A program made the translations under genes and the position numbers. 64,000 nucleotides of DNA from Cymbidium sinense. Taxonomy: Eukaryota; Streptophyta; Magnoliopsida; Asparagales; Orchidaceae. The notes under the pieces were generated by a model. That model did no database searches. It was not told where the DNA came from and saw only the letters and a program-made list of their open reading frames with translations. The stretch spans positions 153,379,601-153,443,600 of the forward strand of contig CM038221.1 in NCBI GenBank assembly GCA_021442155.1. The letters are read 5' to 3'. Each line of letters begins with the position of its first letter. The stretch's first letter is position 1. Shown here in pieces: positions 1-12,900 of the stretch.

Positions 1-72
1 CAAAGAAAGATGTGTCGGATAAGCAACCATCGAAACCAGCCTCTCTAGTCTACCGTTACAGCTACCACATCG

Positions 73-943
73 GTGACTTCCTCTACTTCAGCTAGTTCTT
101 CTTCTTCTACTAGTAGAACTCTTGTATCAGCGGATAAAAGCATCAAATCTCTTACCCCACTTACTTTACTTGATTTCTACTTTGTACATCCTATCAAATC
201 CAAGAAATTGAAGAGTAAAGCTAGCTTGAATTACATATGTGTCACTTCTGATGGGTTATCTACTTCTATTCTTAATAATAACTCTTCAAGTCAAAATAAT
301 TATAATAATTTTGATCTTCCTCTTTCTGATTCAGAGTTGGACTTCCCTGCTCTGAATACTATGGGTTCACCTCTTGGTATAGACTTGGAATCATCCGATT
401 CTGAGCGTCTCATAGAGAAGCTATAGGTGAGTCTCATGTGCTGGTAGAATCTTTCATTGTCCTACCACAAGAGATAACCGAAGTCAACCTCCGTAGAAGG
501 TTCTACCTCCTAGAGTAGCATCTCAAGATAGAGGGAAACAAGTCATTGGTATAGAAGATCGAGAAGCCCCTCCACAGGATGCTCCACCCATGGATATGCT
601 TGTGGAGGATCAGCCCAAGGTGGACTACAATGTCCTCTCTCATCTAATAAAATTGCCATCTAAGCTAAGAATATAAGATTCCCATATCTTATCCAAAGAG
701 ATGAGGGAATCACTAATCAAGGCTTTCTTTTATCCTGAGATATGCTTAGCTCAGCTGGCCGCTATAGGTGAGGAGGCACATTATATAAAAGAAGCCCAGA
801 GAATCACTTTGACAGATGAAGACCTTCTTCTTGGGGACTTGGAGCATAACCGTCCCCTCTACATCACAATTGACATGGACAGATTTAGACTTGTTAGAGT
901 TCCAGTTGATCCAGGTACATCGGTGAATATTATGAGTCAGTGA
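73..943 (+). pseudogene. gag-C-terminal/protease region of the Tat element
   Basis: Two open stretches (73-426 and 701-943) flank a frame break. The first is a serine- and asparagine-rich linker with no recognised domain. The second carries LLLGDLEHNRPLYI followed by the aspartic-protease motif DPGTSVNIM (DPGT at 908-919), the form used by plant Tat elements in place of the usual D-S/T-G. A stop follows directly after the motif. An additional readable stretch before 701 (VLSHLIKLPSKLRI, about 630-675) is separated by a stop. The protein cannot be made as one chain. Confidence 0.7.
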
Positions 944-1402
944 ATATTATGAGTCTAAAGACCCTTGCCTATTTGAGGATTTACATCTCCACACTCTGAG
1001 GAGATCAGATCATGTTAAGAGGATTCAATGAATAAGGTGAGCTGCCATAGTGTTCATTGGAGATAGGTGACCGGAAGAAAGCCAAGTTTTACATCATTGA
1101 ATACTTGTTCATGCTTTGCTGAGGCCTTGGATACATCGTAACAAGATAATTCATCCTCCTCCATCGCATCAAATTTAGAAAAGATGGGATTGAATATCGT
1201 GTCAATGGAGATGAAAAGCTATTAGAGAGGTTGAGATTTATGAGATGACCTACTATCTTCCTCAAAACACCTTTCTTGTGAACTTCGACAAAACTCAAAG
1301 TCAAAATAAAAAGAAAATGAAGAGAAAGAAAAGGCAAAAGAAAAAGAAAAGAAAAATGAAAATCCAAGTGAACAAGAAAGAGAAATTGAAGAATAAATAA
1401 AT

Positions 1403-2045
1403 ATGCATATCACATTCCACCCACAGTTCATTCCATCATATGGACATGTGGGTAGGATGACTCAACCTCCACCAGGTAGAGGTAAAGGCAGAAATAGATG
1501 CAATTCCAGAGGTGGAAGATCCTCTGGTTGGCCATCAGCCAATAGGGGTTATGTTCCAGTTCACAGGAGCACCACTACTATTCACATAGACTTGGAATCC
1601 AGCTCAGAGGATGAGTCTAATGTGATTAGTAACCCCAACCCTCTGGGTTCCATTGGAGGTGACTTTGATCCGCAGAGATGAAGACCGCCTCCAAATAAAG
1701 CAAAGTATTTGAATCAGTTTATGTGAAACTATTAGGCTAAGAAACCTTAGCTCTAACCTCACTTTCATCTCAAAAAAGTTGAAGGTTTAGTAGTTAAGGA
1801 AGCCCCTAAGTTTCCAAAGGATATGAAGTCAAGAGATTCTTTTGGGATCATCATCCTCAAGTTCTAAAGTTGATGTAGAACTTGAGGAGGATATATTTAA
1901 AGAATTAATGGAATTACTATTTGACTTTTACTCGCCTTGTGTTCATAATCTCATACATAAAGGTTTAGTTCCTAATACATGGTCTAGGCACATGACAGAG
2001 TACTTTGAAAAGCTATGGAACAATAGGGTAAGAAATCAAAGGTGA
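1403..2045 (+). pseudogene. linker between protease and reverse transcriptase
   Basis: Broken open stretches at 1403-1681 and 1842-2045 lie where Tat polyproteins have a poorly conserved, low-complexity spacer. The first is Gly/Arg/Pro-rich (PPPGRGKGRNR) then acidic (DLESSSEDES). No catalytic motif is seen. The assignment rests on position between the protease and RT pieces, not on similarity I can demonstrate. Confidence 0.4.
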
Positions 2046-2251
2046 CTAGGATTCACAAGTGGGTCCAAATGATGACGACATACTTGCTATACCAATCATT
2101 TGAGTATAGGTTCTTTTCACACAACACCAACTCTTATGAGAATGTGTATTTAGAAACCTCAGATGATCTAGATAATCTCCAAATAAAAGATGCATCACCA
2201 AAATTTGAAGAGGTGATCCATTCAACAATTGACAAGCTTAAAGAAATCAAC

Positions 2252-3499
2252 CTCGGGATAGAAGCAAATCCACGCCTGATGTACATCAATTTATTACTGA
2301 ATGAAGAAAAAACCAATGACTTAGTTAGGCTATTAATTAAGTTTAAAGAATGTTTCACATGGATTTATGAAGAGATGCCTGGATTATCTCCTAATGTAGC
2401 ATTTCACAAGCTAGCAATAGATCCTAATGCTACCCTTATCAAGCAAGCTCTCTGTGCATGCGATAAAAATCAAACAACGTCATTTCAAGTCAAGAAATTG
2501 ATCGATGTTTTTCATGAAGAAAATATCCTCCGTTAGTGTCATCCCAATTAAAAAGAAGAATGGCCAAATTCGCATATGCATCGATTTTAGAGACTTAAAT
2601 AATGCATGCCCTAAAGATGAGTTTCTTCTTTCTATATTAGAGCTAATGGTGGACATCGCCTCATCTCATGCAGTCTTCTCTCTTTCATGGATGGGTCATC
2701 TGGCTACAAACAAATCAAGATGTCTCATGAAGATAAAAGAAACACTACTTTCTAAACCTCGATCGGAATCTTCTATCATAGGGTCATGCCTTTCAGCCTT
2801 AAAAATGCTAGTGCAACATACCAACGGGCCATGACTCAGATCTTCAATGAACTCATCCATCATCAAGTTGAGTGTTACATTGATGATCTAGTAGTCAAGA
2901 GTAGAGAAAAGGAAGAGCATCTCTTTGACTTGAGAGTAGTTTTTGAATGGTTAAGATAATATAACCTCAAAATGAATCCCCTGAAGTGTGCATTCGGAGT
3001 AACTTCATGGAAATTCCTTGGGTTTATTGTCCGACACTAGGGAATAAAAATAGATCCAAAAAAGATCAAAGCTATCTTAGAAATGTCACCACCTAAGAGT
3101 TTAACTCAACTCAAATCCTTCCAAGGATGGATGACATATCTAAGACACTTTATCTCCAACCTATCGAGGAGATGCAAACCATTCTCAGCACATGTCAAAA
3201 AAGATGTCAAGTTCAAGTGGGACGATAAGTGTCATCATGCCTTTGAAGATATCAATCAATATTTGGTGAAGCCATTAGTTCTAACAACCCCTATCCCTGA
3301 CAGGCCACTCATCCTCTAGACGGTTGCATTGGACGACTGTCTCAACGCTCTGTTGGCCCAAGCCAACAATGAAGGAAAGCATAACGCTCTCTACTACCTC
3401 AGCAGTCATCTTATTCTTACTTAAGCAAACTACCCACCTATTGAGAAATATTGCCTAGCTTTGATCTTTGCTTACCAAAAGCTACGACATTATATACTT
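2252..3499 (+). pseudogene. Tat reverse transcriptase and RNase H, frameshifted
   Basis: The RT begins with the lineage-typical MPGLSPNVAFHKL (around 2375) and continues through IPIKKKNGQIRICIDFRDLN (2545-2600). NASATYQRAM (near 2805) and the catalytic YIDD at 2876-2887 follow, then LVVKSREKEEHL. The connection KFLGFIVRH and the RT/RNase H linker LTQLKSFQGWMTYLRHFI come next. The RNase H start (ALDDCLNALLAQ, YYLSSHLI, 3320-3420) follows. In-frame stops occur near 2535, 2957, 3040, 3319 and 3422. The YIDD aspartates survive although the frame does not. Confidence 0.88.
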
Positions 3500-3879
3500 T
3501 TTCATAAGGTGAACTTGATCTCCATAACAAATCCATTGTAGTATCTCATGGCATAGCCAACACTCTCCGGATGTTTGGCTCGCTGGTTCATGATTCTCTC
3601 GCAATTTGAAATTACATTTGTACGCCTCCGTGTGGTAAAAGGATAGGCACTAGCGGATTTCTTAGCAGCACACCTACTTGCTGATTCTCCGCTTAGTGAC
3701 GATCTCCCTGATGAACAAATCATGAACTTAGGGAGGACAACCCCGATGGGAGATATATTTGATGGTGCGCTTCTTTCATAAAGGGGAAGCACTCGATCTA
3801 CTCTTCTAAGAAAGAAGGGTAGATTTCTCCTAACTCCTACACGTGATGAGATTCTCATGCTATCTTTCCACTAACAATG

Positions 3880-4165
3880 AAGTATGAGTATGATTTGAGT
3901 CCTAGAGTTAGCCATCACTATTAGTCAAGAGCATCAACATCTTTGGGATTCTGGTCATCAACCCAACATTGTCGGTCCTACAAGGTTCTCAAACCCAAGC
4001 TTCATCATAACCACGAGTATACCATGAAACTATTGGCCCAAATTCCTGAAGTCACCATCTACAAGGTTCCCTGAGTAGAGAACGTAGTAGTAGATACTTT
4101 GGCCAAACTTGCCAAAGAATTGGCATGTCTGGAAGATGAGTCCATTTCAATAAGGTTCTAAAATA
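3880..4165 (+). pseudogene. possible second RNase H-like remnant of the Tat element
   Basis: A stretch reading MKLLAQIPEVTIYKVP then NVVVDTLAKLAKELACL resembles the end of an RNase H domain (the ADALAKLA-type motif). It is separate from the RNase H start at about 3320. Plant Tat elements commonly carry an extra, archaeal-like RNase H domain before the integrase, which would fit this position. The preceding 350 bases are too decayed for me to follow the whole domain. Confidence 0.45.
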
Positions 4166-4329
4166 GATAAGTCCTATCTCTTATTGATGTGAAACTTATC
4201 AAGAGACTTTCTCTTGAAGGGGAGGCTATTGTTTCTCATAAAGATAAGGAACTGGATTGGAGGCAATCGTTCATAGATTATTTAAACACCGACAAACTAC
4301 CACAAGAAAAGTCACAAGCCCATCAGGTG

Positions 4330-5469
4330 AAATAGAGAGCTCTCTCCTATGCTCTCGTTGATGGCACCCCGTACTGCCGGTCCTTTGACCAAATGTGGTT
4401 ACGCTATTTAGAAAAATATGAAGCCCATGGCATTATAACTGAGGTACATTCAGGTCTATGCAGATCATATCAATCCAGTCTAAAGATGAAGATGAAGATC
4501 AAGAGACTATGATACTACTAACCTTCGATGATTACAGACTACATGAATGTAGCTAGGAGATGTCATCAGTGTCAGGTACATGGTGCGGTCCTCCACCAAC
4601 CAATCAACATTATACACCCTACATTGGCCTCATGGCCATTCGAGTGTTGGGGTACCAGCATTGTGGGTCTGATTGATCCTCCTTCTTCCAAGGGTCATCG
4701 TTTCATCTTAGCTGCCATTGACTACTTTTCCAAGTGGGCGAAGGCAATTCCACTCAGAGATGTCACAACTCAGCATGTGCTTCCATTTTTTAGGAACCAT
4801 ATCTGTCTTGATGAATTATAACCGATAATGATACTACATTCAAAAGCACCAAAATCAACAGCTTCGCTAGAAGACACAGTATAGATTGGAGATACTCCAC
4901 CATCTACTACCCAATAGCAAATGGCTTAGTGGAAGCATTCAACAAAATTCTCATCCAAATACTAAATAAGACTCTTGACGACAATAAGCAGCAGTGGAAT
5001 GAGCAGTTGGTTGAAGCCTTATGGGTCTACCGCACCACATACCGAACTCTAACTCACTCTACTCTATTTTCCTTAGTGTATGGGTCCGAAGCCGTTCTAC
5101 CTTTAGAAGTTCAACTCCTGTCACTAAAGATAGCATTAACAAGATCACCAAGATGCAAAAGTTGTGGTTAGAAGAGCTCAAGGTTTGAGGAGAGTCGCCA
5201 GCATGCTAGAACGCAAGCTATACAAGGCCAAAATGATTCAAGCTCAAGTGGTCCACCTAGGTGTTTCTGAGTAGGAGAACTTGTGTTAGTCCGAAGGAGA
5301 TGAATTGTTGCCTGTCAAAAGATGGGAGGCAAGTTTGAACCCACTTAGGAAGGCCCCTATGTTATAGAGAAGGCCTACCAAGGAGGATCTTATCAGTTCA
5401 TTGATTGTAAAGGGGAACACCCGATGCTTCCAATTAATGGGATCTATCTAAGGAAATATTACCCATAAA
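4330..5469 (+). pseudogene. Tat integrase with C-terminal tail, frameshifted
   Basis: Readable parts include the zinc-binding end CHQCQVHG (4561-4580). The core follows with WPFECWGTSIVGLIDPP and RFILAAIDYFSKWAKAIPLR, which hold the first two catalytic acidic positions, although the first Asp of the family motif (WGxDxIGP) reads Thr here. After a break, NGLVEAFNKIL (4920-4952) carries the catalytic Glu. The tail GKFEPTxEGPYVIEKAYQGGSYQFIDCKGE, then PINGIYLRKYYP ending near 5467, closes pol. Several stops make it non-functional. Confidence 0.87.
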
Positions 5470-5574
5470 ATAAATCGTGCTTGAAAATAATTGTATCAAT
5501 TAACAAAAATCTGATTCCATTTCATCAAAATCTTCAATCCTTTCGAAGCATTGTTTGCTTATCTTATGAATCCG

Positions 5575-7990
5575 CCATGACATGTTTAGAATAGGCGTGA
5601 GAGTCCCCTAGTGGCATCCTATCCCTCTTTCACAACACAAACACAATCTCCTAGCACTATTAGAATAGGTGTGAGAGAACCCAAGAGGCATCTTATTTCG
5701 ATTAGCACAACTAAGTTAGGTGTAAGAGAACCCAAGAAACATCCTTTCTCAGTGAAAATTTCTGGTTGCCCTCCATGGCACTGTCCTATCAAAATCCTCA
5801 AGCGTGTTTAAGGTAAGTGTAAGAGTCCCCCAGAGACATCCTTTTCCCTTTTAACATATGCACAAAAATAAACATAAATCTTTTGCCTCGAGCTATTTGA
5901 TGTGGGAGCAAGCCCCCTATGGCACTCACTCATTAGTTGCTCTAGGTCGGGACTACATGCTACCTCACTAGTATGTCACCCCAATGGTCACTTGTTTGAA
6001 AGATGTGAGTCCCCGCGCTTTCTTCCTAATTTGACCATTGCAAACAAATGAGCGCCTTGTGGTAGACTTCACTGCCCAGCCAGTAAGCTACCTCATGTTG
6101 ATTTTATTTAAGAAGATGCGAGTCTCCGTTCTTTCTTCTTGAACTAATCATCATGATCTAACTAGGTCAAGTATATTTGAGGTTTAGGATAAGTCCCCCA
6201 GAGGCTCCTTTCCACTTGACTACATTTGAGTCGATGTAAGTCCCCTAGTGGCATTCACTCAATAGTGCTAGTCGATGGTACATGTCGAGCGAAGATAGAC
6301 TATCCCTCTTCATTATAGGATGTGATTCCCGAGCTTTCTTCTAGGCATTTGCAAATTGACGGGCACCTTAGGTTGGTTGATGTTCCTTATGCTGACAGCG
6401 ACTCACTTGGTGGATGCACTACTCTTGGCAGATGTGATTCCTCATGCTTTCTCCTTGAGTTGGCCATCGAATACTATTTGATATGTGACCAGCCATGTCA
6501 TCTTCTCCAGGGTTTTGGATTAAGCCCTTAGCTGCCCCATCCCTTGTGGGCATTCTATTTGGGTCTCATCCTTTGCGACCTCATTTAGGCACTACTCGAG
6601 TTACTTTTAAATTGGATAGTCCCCCTTTTCTAGTAGCCACCCCTGTGGTTGGAGAATTTGTTCAGCGAATGCACAGATTCTCCCTTGGTTCAATAAATCT
6701 GAGATATGTATAAGTTGATATAAGCTCCTTCTCAGTTTGATCCCTTGCAAACTAACAGGGTCCACGATAAACAAACTAAACAAAATAAACAAAATTAATT
6801 CATTTATGGATTAGGAATTCAAGCCCCCAAAGTGCCCCTTTTCCCAAGCAGATATCATATATTTAGGGCAGTTTCAACATAACTCCCTATAGGAATTGTC
6901 TAATTACCTGAGTTGAGATAAATCCCCGGGTCGATACTCACTCTGTAGTCGCCCTTAGGTTAGGTTCAATCTATTTTGGTACAAGCGGTTACCGGTCATT
7001 ACGCTTTGAAAGATGTAAGACTATGACACATTCTTTTAACATGATTATGGGCGACCACAGGTAGGTTTGATTTGTTGCCCAAAGCAACTAATCACCCTAG
7101 TGGTATTTTGTAGCTAAAGATGTGAGTCCCGAGCTTTTTTCTCTTCAATTGATCATTGCAAATCGAAAGGCACTCCTTTGGTCGGATAGTTCTCCCATCG
7201 GCTAGAAAATTACCCCTTTTAGTTCAATAAATCTGAGATAGGTCTAGGCTGATATAAGCTCTTTCTTAGTATGATCCATTGCAAACCAACAAAATCCATC
7301 AAAATAAACTAAAAAATGAAATTAATCTTTGACTATCTTTGAGTTGATTCAAGTCCCCCAGCAGCATTCACTCAATAGTCAACCAGTCCAGTTCGATTTA
7401 TTTCCCAAAGTAACTGAGCACCCTAGTGGTTTTTTATTTCCAAAGGATGTGAGTTCCCGTGCTTTCTTCTTAAGACTTGACCATTGCACACTGAAAGGCA
7501 TTCCCTTTGGTTGGATAGTCTTACCTTGCGGTTGGTAGACTATTCCCTTTGGATTGATAAATCTGAGTTAGGTCTAGACCTCCATGGCCCCTACTTAGTG
7601 CAACCCATCCCAAACTAATGGGATCCATCAAAATAAATTAAAAAATAAAATTGATCTTGACTATCCTTGAGTTGATTTAAGTCCCCCAGTGGCATTCACT
7701 TAATAGTCAGCCCTAGGTTAGGTTTAATATGTTGCCTTGCCAATAGATTACCCCAGCAATTAGTCCTTACTTTGAAGAAAGTAAGTCTACTATGCTTTCT
7801 TCCCAGTGTAGCTACTGCATACCAAAATGCATCCCTTTTGTTGGCTAGTCCTACTATGTGTTTAGTAGACTACCCCTTTTGGATTGGTAAATCTGACTTA
7901 GGTCTATGCCTCCGTGGCTCCTACTCAGTGCAATCCATCATAAATAACAGAGTTCATCTCAAAAATCCAAATTTAAAAATTGAAATGAAT
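5575..7990 (+). repeat. diverged tandem modules in the 3' non-coding part of the Tat element
   Basis: A recurring module contains AGTCCCCCAGTGGCATTCACT, then TGTGAGTCCC...GCTTTCTTC, then ACCATTGCAAA...GGCATCCCTTTTGGTTGGATAGTC, then AATCTGAGTTAGGTCTA and an A-rich AAATAAACTAAAAAATGAAATT joint. The clearest pair starts near 7,300 and 7,632, a period of about 330 bp. Less regular copies run back to 5,580. Short open stretches here are shadows of the repeat and show no domain. Tandem arrays between pol and the 3' LTR are known in Tat/Ogre/Retand elements. Confidence 0.7.
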
Positions 7991-8313
7991 TGAACCCTCT
8001 TCCCTAGTGGAACTTTCTCCCCAATGAGACTCAACTCAAATCAAACTTCTCATCCCCTTGTGGATGACTTGAACCTGCTTCCCTAGTGGAAGGTTCACCT
8101 ATTCTATCCCTAGTGGATTCCTCCTTCCCTCTCTTATGTCCTTGACATAAGTAGAGCCGCATTGCATTAAGTTTTGGATTCCTTCAACACCTCAGGTTTG
8201 GAGTAGATCATCTCTGTTAGTGCTTGTGATCGCTCAGTGTTGTTCATCATTGTGGTCAACACCAATACGTTCGGTGTTCCTTGTCAGTCACACCATACCT
8301 ATTAGGCGCCCTT

Positions 8314-11300
8314 TGTTGACATCATTTTTAGAATGAGTTCTCAACCCCTCCATCTTAGATATAAGAGTCCTCTTAGACTTTAAGAGATCCTTAGTCCTAA
8401 AACACATCTAGTGATTAGGTGGACACTCAACCTAGCCCTAGAGACTTAGAAGAGTTAGCCGTAGGAATAGGTCATGCCTTAGGGGTATTAGGAAAATTTG
8501 CCAACCCTATAGCTTGAACTACATTCCTCACTTTCTTCCTTCAAGTCAAACTCTAAATCAAATCAACAACAAACCTAAATCAATTCCAGCCTAATTGATT
8601 TTCTTTAAACTCAAATGAAACCCATGATTGAAATTCTAATTCAAAATCCTTCAAAAGTCCTTGATTTCCTCTCTTAAGGACTTAGCCTAAATCATCTTCA
8701 AATCAATTCAAATTCATGAAATTTTCTCTTAACTCATTTATATTCTCATTTATATTCATATATATAAATGAAATATAAATTCAGATCAATCAAATCAAAT
8801 CCAAGATTGAAATTCCTAATTGAAAATCCTTCTTAAGTCCTTAATCCTCTCTTAAGGACTTAGCTTAGATCATGTTCAAATCACTTCAAATTCATAAAAT
8901 TTTCTCATAACCCATTTATATTCTAATTTATATTCACATATATAAATGAAATATAAATTCAAATCAATAAAACTAAATCCAAAAATCAAATTCAAACTCA
9001 TTCAAAATCCAACCTAAGCTTTCAAGTCAAATTCTTGAACTTAGCCAAATCAACTTCAAATCAAACCAAACTCTTGATCTTCCTTCATGATTCAATGAAT
9101 CCTTCAATCATAACCCAAACATAAATATAAACTTCAATCACTTAACCAAAACTCAATTCAAAAATCAAGCCAAATTCCATTTCATGTTCACCCTTTGAAC
9201 TTGAAATTGTCAAATGAATCAAAATCTATTTGACTTTAAACTAATTGCAAATGGATTTATATTTCAATCATAAGTCCATATGTAAGTTCAATCAAACTCA
9301 AATCAAGCTTTGATCAAGCCATTTGACCCACTTAGGCTCACTTAACCCAAAGTGACCTAAAGTACCCTTATGAGCCACCTAAGCCTAACCAATTGGATTG
9401 AATTAAGCCCACCTAAGCCTATCATCATGATCAACAATCACCATGAGATGGTCAATCAATCAAATTGGGTCAAACTAAGTCAAACCTAAGGGTTGACCAA
9501 GTCAACACTTAGCCAAAATGAAACCTAACAAAGCCAAAATCCACCATAGGCCAAATTGATTGAAACCACTGATCTGAGTTCATTCATGACCAATGTTTGA
9601 ACTTGACCAAGTCAACATTTGAGCCTAACCTAACCCAATTGGCCACTTGACCCAACTTGACCCAACTTGACCTAAAAAGTCAAAATGTGTCAAAACTTGA
9701 TCTAAGCCAAATTGATTGAAACCAATGGATCAAGTTCATTCTAAATAACTTGTTGAACTTGACTAAAGCCTCAATTGACCAACTAGACCTAATCTAGCCT
9801 AATTGACCTTGAACCCAACTTGACCTTAAGGGTACTTAACCAAAATTTATTGGAAACAAAGATACCAATCCACTTCATATGACTAATCAAACCTAAACCT
9901 ACCCATGATCTAGCTCAAATAGGTCAAATGGGTCAAATTGGTCAACTTGACCCATTTGACCTAAATGAACTACATTAAACCAAATTCAAATCTAAACCAA
10001 ATTGAATCAAACCAAAGCCTCCAAAATATTTTAAATGGTCATATGAACTTGACCCAACCCTTGGTTTGACCCGATTTGACCAATTGGTCAACTTGACCCA
10101 AGTTGACCCATTTTTGACCTAAATGGGTCAACATGAGCCAAACCATACCAAATGAACTCCAAATCTAATAAAACTTGGCCAAGCCTATTTTCCCAACATA
10201 CTAAACATACCCAAATTCAAAAATCAACTAAATGACCATTTTACCCCTTGTCCATTGGGTAAATCTTGGCCAATTCAACTTGAAAATTGGTCAAATCCTC
10301 TCCATACCCACTTGGTACTCTCCTAGTGGATCAAGTGAACACTAGGGAGGGCGGTGCACCCAACCCAATGGGTTTGGGTCAGCCAAACCCAACCCAATGG
10401 CCAAACCGAGCACATGCTTGGAATGGCCACATGGGAATCTTCCTTACACAAAATTTGAGCATATGGCCACTTCACCATTCCACTCTTTAACCAAAACCGA
10501 ACTCAAGGACACTCCTAACAGCCTAACAAACCCTTTGAATCAAGGCAATTAGATCAAAATGGATTCTTCTTGCTCGACCATCCGATTTCCAAATGGGGAG
10601 ATATACTCCCCCTAATTCATTTGAATCTTCATAGTGTCATTGTCGATTAAGTAATAGGAAGTCAGAGGAGCTATTTGCATGGGATCCTAAGCTTCTTAGA
10701 GGGAGATTGAAAGTTTATATTCTCAATTTTTCTTAAGCAAAAATAAAGGAACTCCATTGAATTTTCAATTTTCTCTACACTCAACTTCAGTTTAATTCTC
10801 TTTGCATGCACTCTTAGGGAGCTTAGTCGAGCTCACCTAAGTTCTTTCCCAAGCTCCAAAGGCCAAGGAAGGGTGCCCTAGACCAAAGTCGAGCTCACCT
10901 GGAGGAGGAGTTGGTCCATAGGAGAAGTTACTCAACCTCAACTCCTCAAACTTTCAGCAAAGCTTCGTCCCAACCAGACGAAGCTTCTCCAAGGGAATCG
11001 AGCACCGGTGATCACCTCCGGCGAGGTTAGCCATTTTTCTGAGCTTAATTTCAACGTGTGTTAGTCATTTGTCAAAGGAATTTTAATCCCATTTAGGTTT
11101 AGATGGTGTGGGCTAAATTTTAGCCTAATCCAAGCTCGATTGAGCTCGCATCTTACCCTAGAACATGGACGACCTCCATTGTTCACAGAGGATAACAGGG
11201 ACGGATCTATGGCCATCCATACGAGCATTTTGGATGGACAGTTGAAATTAAAACATGCAATATATTTATATTTAATCCTCTGATCCATGACTTTAATCTC

Positions 11301-12900
11301 AGCCGTCTGATCCTTGATCGGACGACTGAGCAGAAAGCGCGTAGCACCGCCGCCATGCGCCGATATGATGTGACGTTTTAAATATCCAATCAGGCCATGG
11401 TGTGTGTAAAGCGCATGTCGCGTTAGCCGTATGCATGGTGCCAGTGGATTAATATAATTAGGGATTTATTTAATTCCTAATTAATCACCTAAACTTCTAA
11501 AATTCATATCTCAACATAAGAAAATAAGAAAAATGTAAAATAAATTGCATTAGAAGGATAATTGAATATAGAATATTCTAAAGTTGATTTTGATTAATTT
11601 TGAGTCATTCTTTTCTTTGAATTTTGGTTTTATTGGGAATATTAATTTGCTAATTACTCACTAATTAATCCATTGATTAATCTCAAACTTCTTGGGTGTA
11701 ATTAGAGGGATGACTTTTGCCTCCCCTAATTTTCTTGGGATTTATTGGTGGCTTAATTAAAAAATTGCTAATTCATTCCTTAATCACTCCCTTAATATAA
11801 TTAGACTTAATTAAAGGTATAATTAGTAATTTAACCCTCTGATTGAGCCAATTAAGTTTTGGTTAATTGAATGTGAGATTTATGCAATAATTTTGGGATA
11901 CTCTTCTTAAGATATTCCTTAAACCCCTTTTATTCCTTAATCTTACAGTAATTATAGGATAATTCACTAATTATCCCTTTGATTAACTTTATAAAATTTT
12001 AAAACTTTCCAGAACTCATTTAATTCTTCTTGGATAGATGATTAGGTGGTGTAGGCAAAGGGTAGTTAATATGTTTAATTCATACCTTAACCTAATCAAA
12101 GTATAAAATGAATCTAATCACCTAAAAATGAACAAATATATCAAACACATGTGGGGATGGATTAGGAACAACAAACTCACTTCACATTTTTCAAATTAAA
12201 TCAAACTCAAAGTTGAACAAAAATCATAATAAACAAACTTTGATTTGCTTTAAGCTTCCTTATTTCATAAGATTGTCTTTAGGAATTAATTAATGTGAAT
12301 GTGTTTGCATGCTTTCATTACTTTAATTCTTCTCTAACATGCTAAATGTGTGTGTCATATGATTTCATACATTCATGTTTTTCAAAAATTAAATTTAAAA
12401 TAAAAATATTTTCTTTATGTTAAATTGCATGTCTTGGCTAAAGTAAAAAATATGAGTGGTTATTATCACTATTAAATCCAAATTATTTTCAAAATATATG
12501 AATTAATTATCAAAACTGAAAGTGTGTTACTTATATCTTACATATAAGCTTGCATGTGAGTAAAATATAAGGATGTGCTTAGCGTAGGTTTTTCTTCTCC
12601 TCTCTTTTAGTATAGTTTTGAATAGGATTTGGTAAAGCATTTAGTTCATTTGAAAAGAACCTAACACTTGCCTAATTCCATCTCCTATTCATTCCTATGC
12701 TATTACTTAAGAAGGATACCTACACCTATACATATAAATTGTATAAACAAAAATAAATCAACCAACACAAACTTTTGCATCTTTCTTTTCCATTCATTTC
12801 TTTTGTACACATGCTTGTATTTAAGAAAAGTGGTATATTAGTCTGGACAACCCCGGGGTTGTGAGGCTTTAAGTATCCCTTAGTAGGTCTTGTACCTTAC
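8314..12900 (+). mobile_element. long LTR-like repeat, forward copy
   Basis: This sequence matches, base order preserved, the reverse complement of 15,560-18,792. Anchors are TGTTGAC at 8314 versus 18792, the TCTAGTGATTAGGTG block at ~8409 versus ~18690, the GC-rich CCGCCGCCA block near 11,350 versus ~16,910, and the GTGTCATATGATTTCAT block near 12,350. The copy follows the Tat pol, so a 3' LTR is the simplest reading; Tat elements are known for LTRs of several kb. A TATA-like AT run near 11,255 precedes the GC-rich block. The right edge is my estimate and no target duplication was found. No gene is present. Confidence 0.55.
9440..10140 (+). repeat. TTGACC/GGTCAA-rich low-complexity stretch inside the LTR-like repeat
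   Basis: At least fifteen TTGACC or TTGACT hexamers lie on the plus strand here, with several GGTCAA on the same strand. The matching stretch in the inverted copy (17,200-18,400) shows the complementary pattern. TTGACY is the W-box core bound by plant WRKY factors. Whether any site is used cannot be told from sequence, and slippage expansion of a short motif would give the same picture. Confidence 0.6.

Larger units (their letters stand above)
1..8313 (+). mobile_element. Tat-lineage Ty3/gypsy retrotransposon, decayed internal region
   Basis: Domain order read on the plus strand is protease, reverse transcriptase, RNase H, integrase, which is the Ty3/gypsy order. The protease motif DPGTSVNIM and the segment MPGLSPNVAFHKLAIDP before the RT are typical of the plant Tat (Ogre/Retand-like) lineage. 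Stops and frameshifts split every domain, so the copy is dead. The 5' LTR, primer-binding site and most of gag lie left of the window. After the integrase there is about 2.5 kb of non-coding modular DNA, as Tat elements often carry between pol and the 3' LTR. I found no clear polypurine tract, so the boundary with the LTR-like sequence near 8,314 is inferred only. Confidence 0.85.

Noticed and set aside
1089..1431. Minus-strand frames rich in Phe, Ser and Leu
   Set aside because: They are the complement of an AAAGAAAAAG-rich stretch in the Tat element; a composition artefact.
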